A DNA stretch of 64,000 bases from Stackebrandtia albiflava (GCF_007994225.1 NZ_VLLL01000001.1:54085-118084); one strand, 5' to 3'. Shown: positions 1 through 10,453, counted from the first letter of the stretch. Translations and numbers: made by a program. Notes: a model not told the origin generated them from the sequence alone.

Positions 1-292
1 CCGGGCCGGGTGGGTGGCCCCGGTTCGAGGGAGTTCGCCTCACCGGTGAAGGGGAATCGCAGGGCCACCGGCCTCCTCCCCTCTGGCGTGAGCCTATCGC
101 CGGCGAGGTGGGGTGCGCATCCCGAAAACGACGGGGCTGTGGATAACCCTCCGGTTGTGGACGCGGGAACCGCGGAGGGGGCCCGCGTCACGCGGGATCG
201 GGGTACGCGAGGACCCGGGCATGACGACGGGGTTCCGCGCCCGGTTGACGACCGGGAACCACCCGTGACGCCCGGCGGTACCGAAGGGCGGT
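1..292. other. Window edge, no convincing gene; two small hairpins
   Basis: I see no supported gene here. Short open frames exist on both strands, but they have no ribosome binding site and no recognisable domain. Two hairpins lie downstream of the leftward pspM-like gene: CCCGCG/CGCGGG at 182-196 and CCCGGT/ACCGGG at 240-256. They may form its transcription end. Confidence 0.4.
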
Positions 293-1093
293 TCAGAGTT
301 CCGGTTGCGGCTGGTGTCGGCGGTGGAAGTCGCGCATCTCACTGACCGCCGACGCGAAACCCCTGAGCTGTTCGGTCGCCTCCGCCAACCGGCTACCGGT
401 GAGGTCCCCACCGGGATGCGTCAGCGACGACAGGGCGCTCTGCTCGGCGACGACCTCGGCGGCCGCCCCGACCATGTCCTCGTACGAGGTGACACCGGAT
501 TCGAGCCGTTCCAGTAGTGCCTGGTGCGCACTACCGAGCGACGCCTGCCGGTCGGCGGGTGCGACCGCGATCGAGCGTTCCAAGCCGCGTATCTGCTCGG
601 CGAGATCCTTCAGCGAGGTCGCCGCGCCGCGCACGTCGGTCAGGACGTCGGCGGCGGGACCGGTGAGCCGGGGCGCGAGGTCGTCGAACGCCCGGGTCGC
701 GGCGACCAGCCGCGTGAACGCCGGGTTGGCGGCGGACCGCCTGAACTGCGCCGACTCCCGTTTTCCGCGTACCTTGCGGGCGAGCTCGTTGGCGACGGTC
801 TGCGCCTCCAGCGACAGGGCGGCCGTGCCGTGCAGGGCGAGCTGTTCGGACTCGCCGGGCATCGCCGCCGACATCCGCCGGTAGTCGATCCAGCGGAACG
901 CCGCGAGGACGGCACTGCCGCCGAACAGGCCCGCCCAGACGGCGTCGAGTGGACCGAGCCCCTGGTACGGGACGAGCACGGCGGCGGTGCCTCCGAACAG
1001 GCCCGCCCACACGCTCCACCGGCGCGCGGCCCGGAGCCGTCGCCGTAGTCGTTTGAGCGGCTGGGGTACTCCGCCGCCGGGCAGCCTGATCAT
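293..1093 (-). CDS. PspM-like phage-shock membrane protein
   Basis: This 266-residue protein has a basic N-terminus and two closely spaced hydrophobic segments at about residues 27-65. A long Ala/Glu/Leu-rich, probably coiled-coil C-terminal region follows. It lies 14 bp downstream of pspA and third in the order clgR-pspA-X. In mycobacteria that position holds PspM (Rv2743c), a two-helix membrane protein that works with PspA. The assignment rests on position and topology, because sequence conservation in this family is weak. The expected role is membrane anchoring or sensing for the PspA envelope-stress response. No export signal peptide is evident. Confidence 0.65.
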   Translation of the reverse strand: MIRLPGGGVPQPLKRLRRRLRAARRWSVWAGLFGGTAAVLVPYQGLGPLDAVWAGLFGGSAVLAAFRWIDYRRMSAAMPGESEQLALHGTAALSLEAQTVANELARKVRGKRESAQFRRSAANPAFTRLVAATRAFDDLAPRLTGPAADVLTDVRGAATSLKDLAEQIRGLERSIAVAPADRQASLGSAHQALLERLESGVTSYEDMVGAAAEVVAEQSALSSLTHPGGDLTGSRLAEATEQLRGFASAVSEMRDFHRRHQPQPEL

Positions 1094-1107
1094 GAGGGGG
1101 TGCGGAC

Positions 1108-1953
1108 TCAGCCGGTGGCCGCGTCCTTGTCCTTTCCTAGGCTCGCGCGGATCTCGTCGAGTCGGGAGACCGACGCACTGTCCGACTTGGCGGCCTCCAC
1201 GGCGGGCTTCTCGGCGGCGCCGCCGAGTTTCTCACCCTGGAGGCTGGCGCGGATCTGCTCCAACCGGGACGATCCGGCCATGTCGATCGTGGACTTCTGG
1301 ACCTCCATCATCCGCCCCTCGATGGAGTTGCTGGCGAGGTCGGCGCGGCCCATGGCGGTGGCGTAGCGGCGTTCGATCTTGTCGCGGATCTCGTCCATGT
1401 TGGGCACGTTGCCGGGCGCGGCCAGCGACGACATCGACTCCAGCGAGGAGGCGATGGTCTCCTGCATCTTCGCCTGTTCGAGCTGGCTGAGCAGCTTGGT
1501 GCGCTCGGCGAGCTTCTGCTGCAGCATCATCTGGTTGTTCTCGACCGCCTGGCGGGCCTGCTCGGCGGCGTTGATGGCCTGGTCGTGGAGGGTCTTGAGG
1601 TCCTCCATCGACTGCTCCGCGGAGACGAGCTGCGCGGCGAACGCCTGCGCGGAGTTCTCGTACTCGCCGGCCTTCTTCTCATCGCCTTCAGCGCGGGCAC
1701 GGTCGGCCAGGACGAGTGCCTGCCGGGCCGAGGCCTGCAGCTTCTCGACCTCGGACATGGTGCGGGACAACTTCATCTCGAGCTGGCGCTGGTTCCCGAT
1801 GACCGCCGCCGCCTGCCCCACCAACGCCTGATGCTGCCGCTGAGATTCTTCGATGGCCTGCTGGATCTGGATCTTGGGATCGGCGTGCTCGTCGATCTTG
1901 GCGCCGAACAGCGCCATCATGTATTTCCAACCCTTGACGAAGGGATTGGCCAT
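1108..1953 (-). CDS. pspA: PspA/IM30 family phage shock protein A
   Basis: The 281 residues are almost entirely helical and rich in Gln, Glu and Ala, as in PspA/Vipp1 proteins that bind stressed membranes and oligomerise. The N-terminus [17 protein letters not shown] is an amphipathic helix typical of the family. The core coiled coil spans about residues 25-220. The C-terminal tail carries a duplicated motif, [10 protein letters not shown] at 229-238 and [10 protein letters not shown] at 263-272, separated by a low-complexity linker. It lies downstream of clgR and upstream of the pspM-like gene, so it is probably co-transcribed and ClgR-controlled as in mycobacteria. Confidence 0.92.
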   Translation of the reverse strand: MANPFVKGWKYMMALFGAKIDEHADPKIQIQQAIEESQRQHQALVGQAAAVIGNQRQLEMKLSRTMSEVEKLQASARQALVLADRARAEGDEKKAGEYENSAQAFAAQLVSAEQSMEDLKTLHDQAINAAEQARQAVENNQMMLQQKLAERTKLLSQLEQAKMQETIASSLESMSSLAAPGNVPNMDEIRDKIERRYATAMGRADLASNSIEGRMMEVQKSTIDMAGSSRLEQIRASLQGEKLGGAAEKPAVEAAKSDSASVSRLDEIRASLGKDKDAATG

Positions 1954-2036
1954 CTCGCGATCCTTCCAGTGTTAGCGGCGGTGGGTATCGAGTCTAAGGT
2001 GTCGTGCCCATACTTGCCCAATCCCCGCCCACCGGC

Positions 2037-2501
2037 TCAGCCCGGGGGCCGTAAGGCGGCCACGCCCGCCTTGGGGGTGGGGCGTCCACCTGCGCCGCGC
2101 ACCCTGCGCGCGCGGGCCGCCGCCAGTGAGACCGGTGGTGACACCGGTGCGGCGGCGCGTTTACGGACCGGCCGGGACTCCTGCCCGGATTTGCGGTGGT
2201 CGTCGAAGTGGGAGACGGACTGCAGCAGTGACACCGGCGACAGCTGCGCGGCGGCCTCGCGTTGCCGTTCCTCCTTGGCGACCTCGGTCGTCACCTCCCC
2301 CAGCACGTCCGACAAGGGTACGTCGAGCGCGGTGCAGATGGAGGACAGCAGTTCGCTGGACGCCTCCTTCTGGCCGCGTTCGATCTCGGACAGGTAGCCC
2401 AGGCTGACGTTGGCCGACGCGGAGACGTCGCGTAGCGTGCGGCGCTGGGCCCGCCTCCGGGACCGCAGTGTCTCACCGATGATCCGACGCAGCAGCACCA
2501 T
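2037..2501 (-). CDS. clgR: ClgR-type XRE-family transcriptional regulator
   Basis: The 154-residue protein begins MVLLRRIIGE and has a Cro/C1-type helix-turn-helix at about residues 8-62 (RTLRDVSASANVSLGYLSEI). This is the form of ClgR, the actinobacterial activator of Clp protease and pspA genes. I chose the ATG at 2501 because AGGAGA lies just upstream; an in-frame start at 2558 would add residues unlike the family. The C-terminal 60 residues are Arg/Ala/Pro-rich and end ...VAALRPPG, not in an obvious Ala-Ala Clp degron. It sits between cinA and pspA. Confidence 0.88.
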   Translation of the reverse strand: MVLLRRIIGETLRSRRRAQRRTLRDVSASANVSLGYLSEIERGQKEASSELLSSICTALDVPLSDVLGEVTTEVAKEERQREAAAQLSPVSLLQSVSHFDDHRKSGQESRPVRKRAAAPVSPPVSLAAARARRVRGAGGRPTPKAGVAALRPPG

Positions 2502-2594
2502 CGCAATCTCCTGTCTCGTCTGGCCCGGTCGGTGGAAAGGTGGGCACACAGATGTCAACCGGGTCGAGGGCCAGATTACTCCGGGTGGCGGAGA

Positions 2595-3080
2595 CTAATT
2601 CCGCTCGGCCGCCAGGACGTCGAGGAGCAGCCGCAACGCCAGTTCCACCGAGGCGTTGCGCACCTGCGCACGGTCACCGGGAAGGTGGTGGCCACGGGCG
2701 ACGGGTTCACCGTCGGGGCCGGCGACCGCCAGCCAGACCGTGCCGGGGGGTTGACCGCCGTGTGGTTCGGGTCCGGCGGCTCCGGTGGTGCCGATGCCCC
2801 AGTCGGCCTCGCCGCGTCGTCGCGCGCCGACGGCGAGTGCCGCGGCGACCTCGGCGGACACGACACCGTGGGTGTCGATGAGTGCGGCGGGGACGTCGAG
2901 GAGCCTGGTCTTCATGTGCGGGGTGTAGGCGACGACTCCGGCGGTGAACACGGCCGAAGAGCCCGGTACCTCCACCAGTGACGCGGCCAGCAGTCCCCCG
3001 GTGAGGGATTCGGCGACGGCGAGGCTGCGGTCGTCGTCGCGGAGCCTGGTGACGACGTCGGCGGCGGGTGTGGTGTTCAA
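2595..3080 (-). CDS. cinA: CinA C-terminal-domain nicotinamide-nucleotide amidohydrolase
   Basis: This 161-residue protein consists only of the CinA C-terminal (PncC) domain. Recognisable family motifs are AVAESLTGGLLAASLVEVPG and GIGTTGAAGP. The family deamidates nicotinamide mononucleotide to nicotinate mononucleotide, which feeds pyridine-nucleotide recycling. The N-terminal molybdopterin-binding-like domain of full-length CinA is absent, as is usual for this actinobacterial locus. The start overlaps the pgsA stop by 4 bp, which indicates translational coupling. Confidence 0.9.
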   Translation of the reverse strand: MNTTPAADVVTRLRDDDRSLAVAESLTGGLLAASLVEVPGSSAVFTAGVVAYTPHMKTRLLDVPAALIDTHGVVSAEVAAALAVGARRRGEADWGIGTTGAAGPEPHGGQPPGTVWLAVAGPDGEPVARGHHLPGDRAQVRNASVELALRLLLDVLAAERN

Positions 3081-3673
3081 TCGCTTCTCCGATCACCCCG
3101 GTGACGAATGCGGATCACCTGTATGACGTATTCGGCGCCCGTGACGACGGTCGCCAGGACCGCGGCACCCATGAGCCAGGGGGCGGCGTCGGCGACGGGC
3201 GCCGGCCACGGCCACAGGTACCAGAAGATGGCGGCGACCTGTAGTGCCGTCTTCAGTTTGCCGCCGTGGCTGGCCGCGATCACCCCGAATCGGATGACCC
3301 AGAACCGCAGGACGGTGACGCCGATCTCACGGAACAGGATGAGCGCGGTCGCCCACCAGGGGACCTGTCCGGCCAGGGACAGCAGGATGAGGGCGGTCCC
3401 GGTGAGGGCCTTGTCGGCGATGGGGTCGGCGACCTTGCCGAACGCGGTGACCAGGCCGTGGCGGCGGGCGAGCCAGCCGTCCACGACGTCGGTCGCGGAC
3501 GCGAGCGCGAACACCCCGGCGGCGGCCATGCGCCACGTCTGGGAGACGAAGGCGGATTCGACGACGCACCACGCGAAGACGGGGATGAGCAGCAGGCGCA
3601 GCAACGTCAACGCGTTGGCGACGTTGTAGACGGAGGGGGTGCGCCGGGCGTCGGCGGAGACCTCGTGGGGCAC
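3077..3673 (-). CDS. pgsA: CDP-diacylglycerol--glycerol-3-phosphate 3-phosphatidyltransferase
   Basis: The 198-residue integral membrane protein carries the CDP-alcohol phosphatidyltransferase signature (DVVDGWLARR, then G, D and D residues in FGKVADPIADK). It also has several hydrophobic helices. The family makes phosphatidylglycerol phosphate from CDP-diacylglycerol and glycerol-3-phosphate at the cytoplasmic membrane. It lies 1 bp downstream of rimO and overlaps cinA. A related actinobacterial paralogue makes phosphatidylinositol phosphate, but the neighbours clgR and ftsK favour the pgsA assignment. Confidence 0.87.
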   Translation of the reverse strand: MPHEVSADARRTPSVYNVANALTLLRLLLIPVFAWCVVESAFVSQTWRMAAAGVFALASATDVVDGWLARRHGLVTAFGKVADPIADKALTGTALILLSLAGQVPWWATALILFREIGVTVLRFWVIRFGVIAASHGGKLKTALQVAAIFWYLWPWPAPVADAAPWLMGAAVLATVVTGAEYVIQVIRIRHRGDRRSD

Positions 3674-3674
3674 C

Positions 3675-5120
3675 TCAGCGGCCTTCGACGGAGACGAGTT
3701 CGGCGACCAGGTCCACGCCGTTGCTGTCGACGACGGTCGCGGTCACCAGGTCGCCCGGGGTGAGGCCGTCGACGTCGCCGATGACGGCGGTGCTGCCGTC
3801 GACCTCGGGCGCCTGGTGGGCGGCGCGGCCGTCCACGCCGTCGTCGTCGACGGTGTCGATCAGCACGGTCACGGTCTCCCCGATGCGTTCCGCGGCGCGC
3901 TGGTCGCACAGTTCGTCGGCGAGCGAGCTGAAGTGTTCGTAGCGGGCGGTGATGACGTCGGGATCGACGTGGCCGTCGAGCTCGGCGCCCTCGGTGCCCT
4001 CCTCGTCGGAGTACGCGAACACGCCGATGGCGTCGAGCCGGGCGTGGGTGAGGAACCTCTCCAGTTCGGCGACGTCTGTCTCGGTCTCACCGGGGAACCC
4101 GACGATGACGTTGGTGCGGGCGCCGGCCTGCGGGGCGAGGCCGCGGACGGTGTCGAGCAGGTCCAGGAAGCCCTCGGTGGAGCCGAATCGCCGCATCCGG
4201 CGCAGCAGGTCGCGGCTGGAGTGCTGGAACGACAGGTCGAAGTAGGGGGCGACGCCGGGGGTGGTGGCGATGGTCTCGATGAGGGCCGGTCGCAGTTCCG
4301 CCGGTTGCAGGTACGACAACCGGACCCGGACGATCCCGTCGACGGCGGCGAGTTCGCGGGTGAGCCGTTCGAGCGCGGACGGGTCCGACAGGTCCTTGCC
4401 GTAGGAGGTGGTGTTCTCGCTGACCAGGGTGATCTCCCGGACGCCCTGGGTGGCGAGCCACCGGACCTCGGCGATGATCTCCTCGGGCGGCCGGGACACG
4501 AACGCTCCCCGGAAGGTGGGGATGGCGCAGAACGCGCAGCGCCGGTCGCAACCGCTGGCGATCTTGACGTTGGCGACGGGGCCGGTGCTGAGCCTGCGGC
4601 GCATGACCGTCAGGTGGGCGGGCAGTCCCTCCGTGGATTCGGCGGGTGCGGCGGCGTGGCCGGGGATGACGGCGGCCGACGGCTTGCGTGCCGCCGGGCT
4701 GATCGGGAGCAGTTTCCGGCGGTCCTGCGGCGTGTGCGAGGTGATGTTCTCGCCGCGCGCGACGGCGTCGAGCCGGGCGGCGATGTCGGGGTAGTGGTCG
4801 AAGCCCAGTACGGCGTCGGCCTCGGGGAGGCTGTCGGCCAGTTGGGTTCCGTAGCGTTCGGCGAGGCAGCCGGTGGCGACGACCTTGGCGCCGGTGTCGG
4901 CGGCGGCCAGCAGCGTGTCGATGGAGTCCTGTTTGGCGGTTTCGATGAAGCCGCAGGTGTTCACCATCACGACGTCGGCGGCCTCTCCGTCGTCGGTGAC
5001 CTCCCATCCGCCGTGGGCGAGGCGGGCGGCGAGCTCTTCGGAGTCGACCTCGTTGCGCGCGCAGCCGAGGGTGAGGACGGCGACACGGCGTTTGGGCAGG
5101 GAGGTTGGCGCTTCAGACAC
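3675..5120 (-). CDS. rimO: Ribosomal protein S12 methylthiotransferase RimO
   Basis: This 481-residue radical-SAM methylthiotransferase adds a methylthio group to an aspartate of ribosomal protein S12. The N-terminal UPF0004 domain has the three cluster cysteines C20, C56 and C85. The radical-SAM motif CxxxCxxC follows at C191, C195 and C198 (CDRRCAFC), and a TRAM domain closes the protein. It carries NEVDSE and is followed by pgsA, as in many actinobacteria. MiaB is the main alternative, but the gene context and the [11 protein letters not shown] motif favour RimO. Confidence 0.9.
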   Translation of the reverse strand: MSEAPTSLPKRRVAVLTLGCARNEVDSEELAARLAHGGWEVTDDGEAADVVMVNTCGFIETAKQDSIDTLLAAADTGAKVVATGCLAERYGTQLADSLPEADAVLGFDHYPDIAARLDAVARGENITSHTPQDRRKLLPISPAARKPSAAVIPGHAAAPAESTEGLPAHLTVMRRRLSTGPVANVKIASGCDRRCAFCAIPTFRGAFVSRPPEEIIAEVRWLATQGVREITLVSENTTSYGKDLSDPSALERLTRELAAVDGIVRVRLSYLQPAELRPALIETIATTPGVAPYFDLSFQHSSRDLLRRMRRFGSTEGFLDLLDTVRGLAPQAGARTNVIVGFPGETETDVAELERFLTHARLDAIGVFAYSDEEGTEGAELDGHVDPDVITARYEHFSSLADELCDQRAAERIGETVTVLIDTVDDDGVDGRAAHQAPEVDGSTAVIGDVDGLTPGDLVTATVVDSNGVDLVAELVSVEGR

Positions 5121-5185
5121 GCTATGAGCCTACCCATCGCCGCTTCACACGCGACAGCTCGTAGCCCCGTGGTGCACTCACTGTG

Positions 5186-5282
5186 CCCGGGGTCACCCGG
5201 GCGCAGTGGGAACACGGCCCCGGGGTCACCGGGCACAGCGCGAACGCGGCCCCGGGGTCACCCGGGCACGTGGCCGGAGCCG
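5186..5282. repeat. Three tandem 32-33 bp repeats with palindromic cores
   Basis: Copies begin at 5186, 5219 and 5251. Each contains CCCGGGGTCACCCGGG, a 6-bp self-complementary arm on each side of GTCA; copy 2 lacks one C. The array lies in the divergent promoter region between rimO (leftward) and the DM13 gene (rightward). There are no unique spacers, so it is not a CRISPR array. Confidence 0.85.
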
Positions 5283-5320
5283 TACGGACGCGCGCGCCGG
5301 CGTCCCCACGAGGGGTGCGC

Positions 5321-5863
5321 GTGACGGAGAATCGATGGATGCGGAAATTTCTACGTTCTCCGATCACGTGGGTGGCCGTCGTGGTGGTGGCCGCCGCGGC
5401 CCTGTACTGGTTCCAACCGTGGCGGCTGTGGATCGATCAACGGGTGGACGAGCAGCTGCCGGACACCGTCGCCGAGTCTCCACAGGAGACGGAGTCGGCA
5501 TCGGCGCGGCCGGATCCCGAGCCGGTCCTGTTGGCGGCGGGCGAGTTCGTGAGCCAAGAACACCCCACCGCCGGCCGCGCCGAGCTGGTGCGACAGCCCG
5601 ACGGCTCGGTGGTGCTGGCGATCGCGGGATTGGAGACGTCGAACGGCCCGGACCTGCGGGTGTGGTTGACCGATCAGGCCGTCGACCCGGACGAGTGGTT
5701 CGTCTTCGACGACGGCTATCACGTGGAGTTGGCCCCGTTGAAGGGCAACCTCGGCGACCAGGTCTACGAGGTCCCCGCCGACGTCGACCTCGACAAGGTC
5801 GACAGCGTCTCGATCTGGTGCGCCCGGTTCGCGGTCTCGTTCGGCGCGGCGGCGTTGGAGTGA
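5321..5863 (+). CDS. Membrane-anchored DM13-domain protein
   Basis: The 180-residue protein has an N-terminal hydrophobic segment (about residues 11-27, SPITWVAVVVVAAAALYWF) and an acidic linker. A DM13-type domain follows from about residue 75: GEFVSQEHPTAGRAELVRQ ... GPDLRVWLT ... KGNLGDQVYEVP ... VSIWCARFAVSFG. DM13 domains are proposed redox or cytochrome-like modules with a conserved cysteine, here in SIWCARF. I chose the GTG at 5321 because GAGGGG precedes it; an ATG at 5339 is also possible. It stands alone on the plus strand between rimO and ftsK. The function is unproven. Confidence 0.75.
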   Translation: MTENRWMRKFLRSPITWVAVVVVAAAALYWFQPWRLWIDQRVDEQLPDTVAESPQETESASARPDPEPVLLAAGEFVSQEHPTAGRAELVRQPDGSVVLAIAGLETSNGPDLRVWLTDQAVDPDEWFVFDDGYHVELAPLKGNLGDQVYEVPADVDLDKVDSVSIWCARFAVSFGAAALE

Positions 5864-5870
5864 CCCACGC

Positions 5871-5908
5871 GGTCACCCGGCCCCGCACGTCGGTGAGGCC
5901 GGGTGACC
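5871..5908. terminator. Bidirectional hairpin terminator
   Basis: A perfect 12-bp stem, GGTCACCCGGCC (5871-5882) with GGCCGGGTGACC (5897-5908), has a 14-nt loop. It lies between the convergent DM13 gene and ftsK stops, 7 bp after the DM13 stop. Confidence 0.8.
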
Positions 5909-5926
5909 CGACGGACGGTGCGCGGT

Positions 5927-8425
5927 TCAGCCCTCGCCCCGGATCGAGGCGAGCACGTGGTCCAGTTCGTCCGGTTTCACCAGGACGTCCCTGGCCTTGG
6001 TGCCCTCCGACGGTCCGACCACGCCGCGGCTCTCCATGAGGTCCATGAGCCGGCCGGCCTTGGCGAACCCGACGCGCAGTTTGCGTTGCAGCATGGATGT
6101 GGAGCCGAACTGCGTGGTCACGACCTGTTCGACGGCCTGAAGTAGGACGTCGAGGTCGTCGCCGATGTCCTCGTCGATCTTCTTCTTACCGCCGGAGGCG
6201 GCGGTGAGGACGTCCTCGGCGAACTCCGGTTCGCGCTGGTCCCTGGCGAAGGCGACGACCCGTTCGATCTCGGCGTCGGTCACCCATCCACCCTGGATGC
6301 GTTGGGGTTTGCTGGCGCCCATCGGCAGGAACAGTCCGTCGCCGCGGCCGATGAGCTTCTCGGCGCCCGGTTGGTCGAGGATGACGCGGGAGTCGGCCAG
6401 CGACGAGGTGGAGAACGCCAGGCGGGACGGCACGTTGGCCTTGATGAGGCCGGTGACCACGTCGACGGAGGGTCGCTGGGTCGCCAGGACGAGGTGGATC
6501 CCGGCGGCGCGGGCGAGCTGGGTGATGCGTACGACGGCGTCCTCGACGTCTCGGGGCGCGACCATCATGAGGTCGGCCAGTTCGTCGACGATCACCAGGA
6601 GATAGGGGTAGGGGCGGTACTCGCGCTCGGATCCCGGTGGCGGCTTCATCTTTCCGGCACGGACCTTGCGGTTGAAGTCGTCGATGTGCCGTACGCCCGA
6701 GGCCGCGAGGTCCTCGTAGCGCATGTCCATCTCCTTGACGACCCACTGTAGAGCGTCGGACGCCTTCTTCGGGTTGGTGACGATGGGGTTCACCAGGTGC
6801 GGGATGCCCTCGTAGGCGGTCAGTTCGACCCGCTTGGGGTCGATCAGCAGCAGCCGCACCTCGTCGGGCGTGGCCCGCGCCAGCACCGAGACCAACAATG
6901 TATTGATGCAGCTCGACTTCCCGCTGCCGGTGGCTCCGGCTATCAACAGGTGCGGCATCTTGGCGAGGTTGGCGACGACGAAACCACCCTCGATGTCCTT
7001 GCCGAGACCGATCACCATGGGGTGGCGATCGGCCGCGGCCTCACCGCTGCGCAGCACGTCCCCCAGCGCCACGTCCTCCCGGTCGGTGTTGGGGATCTCC
7101 ACTCCGACGGCGCTCTTGCCGGGAATCGGACTGAGGATACGCACGTCGGGGCTCTTGACCGCGTAGGCGATGTTGCGGGACAGCTGCGTGATCCGCTCGA
7201 CCTTCACGGCGGGGCCCAGTTCGACCTCGTACCGGGTGACCGTGGGGCCACGGGTGAAACCGGTGACGGCCGCGTCCACGTTGAACTGTTCGAAGACCTC
7301 CTGGAGCGCGGCGATCACCACGTCGTTGGCCTTGCTGCGTTTCTTGGCCGCCGCACCGGCGGCCAACAGGTCCAACGGCGGCAACCGGTAGTCGCCGGTG
7401 TCGGGCAGCGTCGGTTGTTCCAGCCGGGCGGGGGCCGGGGAGTGCCTGGGCGGCTCACGTCGCCGGTCGGGGACCTGCTCGGGGGTCAGCCGGGGCAACG
7501 GGGTGGCGGGCCGGTGCACGGGGGCGTCGTCGGCCTCGGCGTCCTCCGACTCCGTCTCGGTGTCCTCGGCGACCATCGCGGCCTGGCGGCGGCGCGCCGG
7601 ACGGCGGCGGGTGACCGGCTCCTCCTCGTCCTCGGGCTCGGTGTCCTCGACGGGTCCGGCGGTGCGGCCGGTCGCCAGGCGCCACAGTTCGGCGAGCCGG
7701 TCGGGTACACGGTTCACCGGGGTCGCCGTGATCACCAGGACGCCGAACACCGCGGTCAGCAGCAGGAACGGCGTGGCGACCCACGCCGACACGGCGGCCT
7801 CCAGCGCGCCACCGACGAGCCTTCCGATCTGGCCGCCCGCACCGGACACGCCGTCGGCGTCGGTGGGGAGACCGTTGCCCAGGTGGAACAGTCCGGCGGT
7901 GGCGATCGACAGGGCCGTCCAGCCGACGACGCCGCGGCCGTGCGCCTCTTCGGTGCGCGGCACCCGCATCATGCGGACGGCGCCGATCCCGAGCAGTGCC
8001 GGCAACGCCAGTGCGGTGACCCCGACGAGCCACCGGATCGCCAGCGACGCGTACTCCCCCACCGGGCCGCCGGAGTCGAACCACAACGCGACCGCCAGCA
8101 GGATCGCGGCGGCCAGCACACCCAGCGCCTGGCCGTCACGGCGGTGAGCGGTGTCGATCTCCTTGGCGGTGGCCGCCTCGCGGCCGATGCCGCGGGCCAC
8201 CCATCCGATCGAGCGGGCCGTCCCGATCCACATGCCGCGCAACGCCATCCGGCTGGCCTCCAACGGCCCCGGTATGCCGCCGCCCCGGCGGGCGGGACGT
8301 TTGGGGGGTGCGGCCTTCTTTCGGGCGCGGGGTGCCGCCGCCGCCTTGGTGGTGCGGGCGCGCGCGGGTGCGGTGCGTTTGCGGGCGGCTTTCTTCGCCG
8401 CCTGACTTCGGCCGGCCATGCCCAT
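5927..8425 (-). CDS. ftsK: FtsK/SpoIIIE DNA translocase
   Basis: This 832-residue septal DNA pump moves chromosome ends through the closing septum. It has a basic Lys/Arg/Ala tail, then four or more membrane helices at roughly residues 70-260. An acidic/proline linker precedes the RecA-like motor, with Walker [10 protein letters not shown] and Walker [14 protein letters not shown]. The C-terminal gamma winged helix is present ([19 protein letters not shown]). The start is ambiguous between ATG 8425 and ATG 8419, and neither has a strong Shine-Dalgarno sequence. It belongs to the conserved ftsK-rimO-pgsA-cinA-clgR block. Confidence 0.93.
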   Translation of the reverse strand: MGMAGRSQAAKKAARKRTAPARARTTKAAAAPRARKKAAPPKRPARRGGGIPGPLEASRMALRGMWIGTARSIGWVARGIGREAATAKEIDTAHRRDGQALGVLAAAILLAVALWFDSGGPVGEYASLAIRWLVGVTALALPALLGIGAVRMMRVPRTEEAHGRGVVGWTALSIATAGLFHLGNGLPTDADGVSGAGGQIGRLVGGALEAAVSAWVATPFLLLTAVFGVLVITATPVNRVPDRLAELWRLATGRTAGPVEDTEPEDEEEPVTRRRPARRRQAAMVAEDTETESEDAEADDAPVHRPATPLPRLTPEQVPDRRREPPRHSPAPARLEQPTLPDTGDYRLPPLDLLAAGAAAKKRSKANDVVIAALQEVFEQFNVDAAVTGFTRGPTVTRYEVELGPAVKVERITQLSRNIAYAVKSPDVRILSPIPGKSAVGVEIPNTDREDVALGDVLRSGEAAADRHPMVIGLGKDIEGGFVVANLAKMPHLLIAGATGSGKSSCINTLLVSVLARATPDEVRLLLIDPKRVELTAYEGIPHLVNPIVTNPKKASDALQWVVKEMDMRYEDLAASGVRHIDDFNRKVRAGKMKPPPGSEREYRPYPYLLVIVDELADLMMVAPRDVEDAVVRITQLARAAGIHLVLATQRPSVDVVTGLIKANVPSRLAFSTSSLADSRVILDQPGAEKLIGRGDGLFLPMGASKPQRIQGGWVTDAEIERVVAFARDQREPEFAEDVLTAASGGKKKIDEDIGDDLDVLLQAVEQVVTTQFGSTSMLQRKLRVGFAKAGRLMDLMESRGVVGPSEGTKARDVLVKPDELDHVLASIRGEG

Positions 8426-8512
8426 TACCGTACCGGCGTGACACGGCCCGGTCCGGTACGCGGCCCGACTCGGTGCCGGTGGATACGTCACGACGGGATC
8501 GGCCGGAGACGG

Positions 8513-8584
8513 CCGACGGCCCCAAAGCGGGGCTTCGGGGCCGTCGGGTGGGTCGGTGCGGAGTGGAGTCTCGGCTCCACTCCG
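8513..8584 (-). terminator. Double hairpin terminator of the 5'-nucleotidase gene
   Basis: Two perfect stems follow the leftward stop at 8592. The first is CGGAGTGGAG/CTCCACTCCG at 8559-8584 (10 bp, 6-nt loop). The second is CCGACGGCCCC/GGGGCCGTCGG at 8513-8547 (11 bp). Confidence 0.75.
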
Positions 8585-8591
8585 CCGCCGG

Positions 8592-10358
8592 TCACTGGAA
8601 GGTGATCCGGTTCGCGGGCAGGGCCTCGGCCGGGTCGTCCGCGCTGGTGTTGGCGGTGAACCAGTCCTTGAACACGTCGATGTCCAGCCCGCCGACGAGG
8701 CGGTTCCCTCCCTCGGCGAGGACGGCGAAGCCGTCACCGCCGTCGGCGAGGAAGGAGTTGACCGTCACCCGGTAGGTGGCGGCGGGGTCCAGCGGCTGTC
8801 CGTTCAGCGCGATCGTGTCGGTGAGGATGCGGTCGGCGCCGGTCGCGGAGGCGTCCACCGTGTAGGTGAATCCCTCCGACGGCTGCAGCAGCAGGTTGCG
8901 GTCGGCGTTGTCACCGGTGTACTGCTGTTGCAGCAGGGTGACGATCTGCGCACCGGTCAGGTCCATCGTGACGAGGTAGTTGTTGAACGGTTGCACGGTG
9001 AAGGCGTCGGCGTAGCTGACCACACCGTCCCCTTCGGAGCCGGACGCCGCGTAGCTGAGGTCGGCGCGGACGCCTCCGGGGTTCATGAAGGCGATCTGGG
9101 CGCCGCCGGTGTCGGCCGAGGAGGTCGCGGCCAGTTGCATGTCGGCGATCAGGTCTCCCAGTGGGGATTCCACGTCACGGGTGTCGCCCATGGGGATGTC
9201 CTCGGCGAGGTAGCCGACCGTCTGGTTGGCGATCGGGTCGACGAGGGTCCGGTATTCGGCGATCAGGTCCCGCTGGGTGTCGTCGACGTCGACGTCACGG
9301 GTGACGACGCGGTTCTCGGCGACCATGGTGGTCCGGATGATGTCGCGGGTCTTCTTGTCGTAGGTGAGGTTGATCTCGGTGTACAGCCGCCCGAAGGAGG
9401 AACCGGACGTCACGAGCCGGGGTTGACCGGCGGGGTCGTCGATGGTGCACGCGTACGCCTGGTGGGTGTGGCCGGTGACGACGACGTCGATCTCGGCGTC
9501 GAGGTTCTGGGCGATGTCGACGACGGGTCCGGAGATTCCGTCACCGGGGCCGGGCGAGTCGCAGTCGTAGTTGTAGGCGGGGCTGACCGGGACGCCGCCC
9601 TCGTGGAGCAGCACGACGATCGACTGGACGCCGACGGCCTTGAGCAGCTTGGCGTAGTAGTTGGCGGTGACGACCTCGTCCTTGAACTCGAGGTTCTTGA
9701 TGACCTCCTTGCTGACGATGTTGCCGGTGCCTTCGAGGGTCATGCCGATGAAGCCGACGCGGGCGCCCTGGCCGAGGTTCTTCACCCAGACCGGCGGGAG
9801 TTCGGGCAGGCCGGTGTCCTTGTCGACCACGTTGGCGCCCAGGTACGGGAAGTCACTGCCGTCGTACGGGTCGGCGGGGTCGGTGCAGCCGTCGACCTCG
9901 TGGCAGCCGCCGTCCTGGATGCGGTGGAGTTCGGCGATGCCCTCGTCGAACTCGTGGTTGCCGACCGCGCTGACGTCGAGTCCCATGTGTTCCAGGGATT
10001 CGATGGTGGGTTCGTCGTGGAACGCCGCCGACAGGAACGGGCTTCCGCCGATGAGGTCGCCCGCGGCGACGGTGACGGAGTTGCGGTGGCCCTCCCTGGC
10101 CTCGGCCAGGTGGGTGGCCAGGTACTCGGCGCCCCCGGCCTTCACCTGCACCTGTTCACCGTGCTCGTCGATCATGGTGATCTCGCCGCTGGACCCGCTC
10201 GGCGGTTCCAGGTTGCCGTGGAAGTCGTTGATGGCGAGCAGTTGGATGTCGACGGTGGACTTGGCCTGCGCGGCGGACGGTACGGCCGTCACGGTCAGGC
10301 CGAGTACCGCCATCGCGACGGCGCCGCCGCCGATGAGGCGTTTTGCCCGGGTGGACAT
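8592..10358 (-). CDS. Secreted 5'-nucleotidase / UDP-sugar hydrolase family
   Basis: The 588-residue exported enzyme has a Sec signal peptide ([20 protein letters not shown], cleavage near AAQA-KS). A metallophosphatase domain follows with [31 protein letters not shown] and [10 protein letters not shown] metal ligands. The C-terminal 5_nucleotid_C domain supplies substrate binding ([13 protein letters not shown] onwards). It probably removes phosphate from extracellular nucleotides to scavenge nucleoside and phosphate. I chose the ATG at 10358 because AGGGAGA precedes it; upstream in-frame codons lack a signal peptide. No LPXTG or membrane anchor is seen. It appears monocistronic. Confidence 0.9.
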   Translation of the reverse strand: MSTRAKRLIGGGAVAMAVLGLTVTAVPSAAQAKSTVDIQLLAINDFHGNLEPPSGSSGEITMIDEHGEQVQVKAGGAEYLATHLAEAREGHRNSVTVAAGDLIGGSPFLSAAFHDEPTIESLEHMGLDVSAVGNHEFDEGIAELHRIQDGGCHEVDGCTDPADPYDGSDFPYLGANVVDKDTGLPELPPVWVKNLGQGARVGFIGMTLEGTGNIVSKEVIKNLEFKDEVVTANYYAKLLKAVGVQSIVVLLHEGGVPVSPAYNYDCDSPGPGDGISGPVVDIAQNLDAEIDVVVTGHTHQAYACTIDDPAGQPRLVTSGSSFGRLYTEINLTYDKKTRDIIRTTMVAENRVVTRDVDVDDTQRDLIAEYRTLVDPIANQTVGYLAEDIPMGDTRDVESPLGDLIADMQLAATSSADTGGAQIAFMNPGGVRADLSYAASGSEGDGVVSYADAFTVQPFNNYLVTMDLTGAQIVTLLQQQYTGDNADRNLLLQPSEGFTYTVDASATGADRILTDTIALNGQPLDPAATYRVTVNSFLADGGDGFAVLAEGGNRLVGGLDIDVFKDWFTANTSADDPAEALPANRITFQ

Positions 10359-10453
10359 ATGTGGGATCTCCCTGAGGGGCGTTGGTGGTTCTGCCACAGG
10401 TAGCGAAGCAGAACCCGGCTTCTTGCGGGTAGCCGCAGGATAACGAATGAGTC

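Noticed and set aside
2588..2604. GCGGA-N7-TCCGC palindrome at the cinA-clgR junction as a ClgR operator.
   Set aside because: The spacing and half-sites do not match the ClgR consensus that I know, and it overlaps the cinA stop. It is too weak to call.
5186..5282. Possible CRISPR array from the regular repeats.
   Set aside because: The repeats are contiguous with no unique spacers, only three copies exist, and no cas genes are present.
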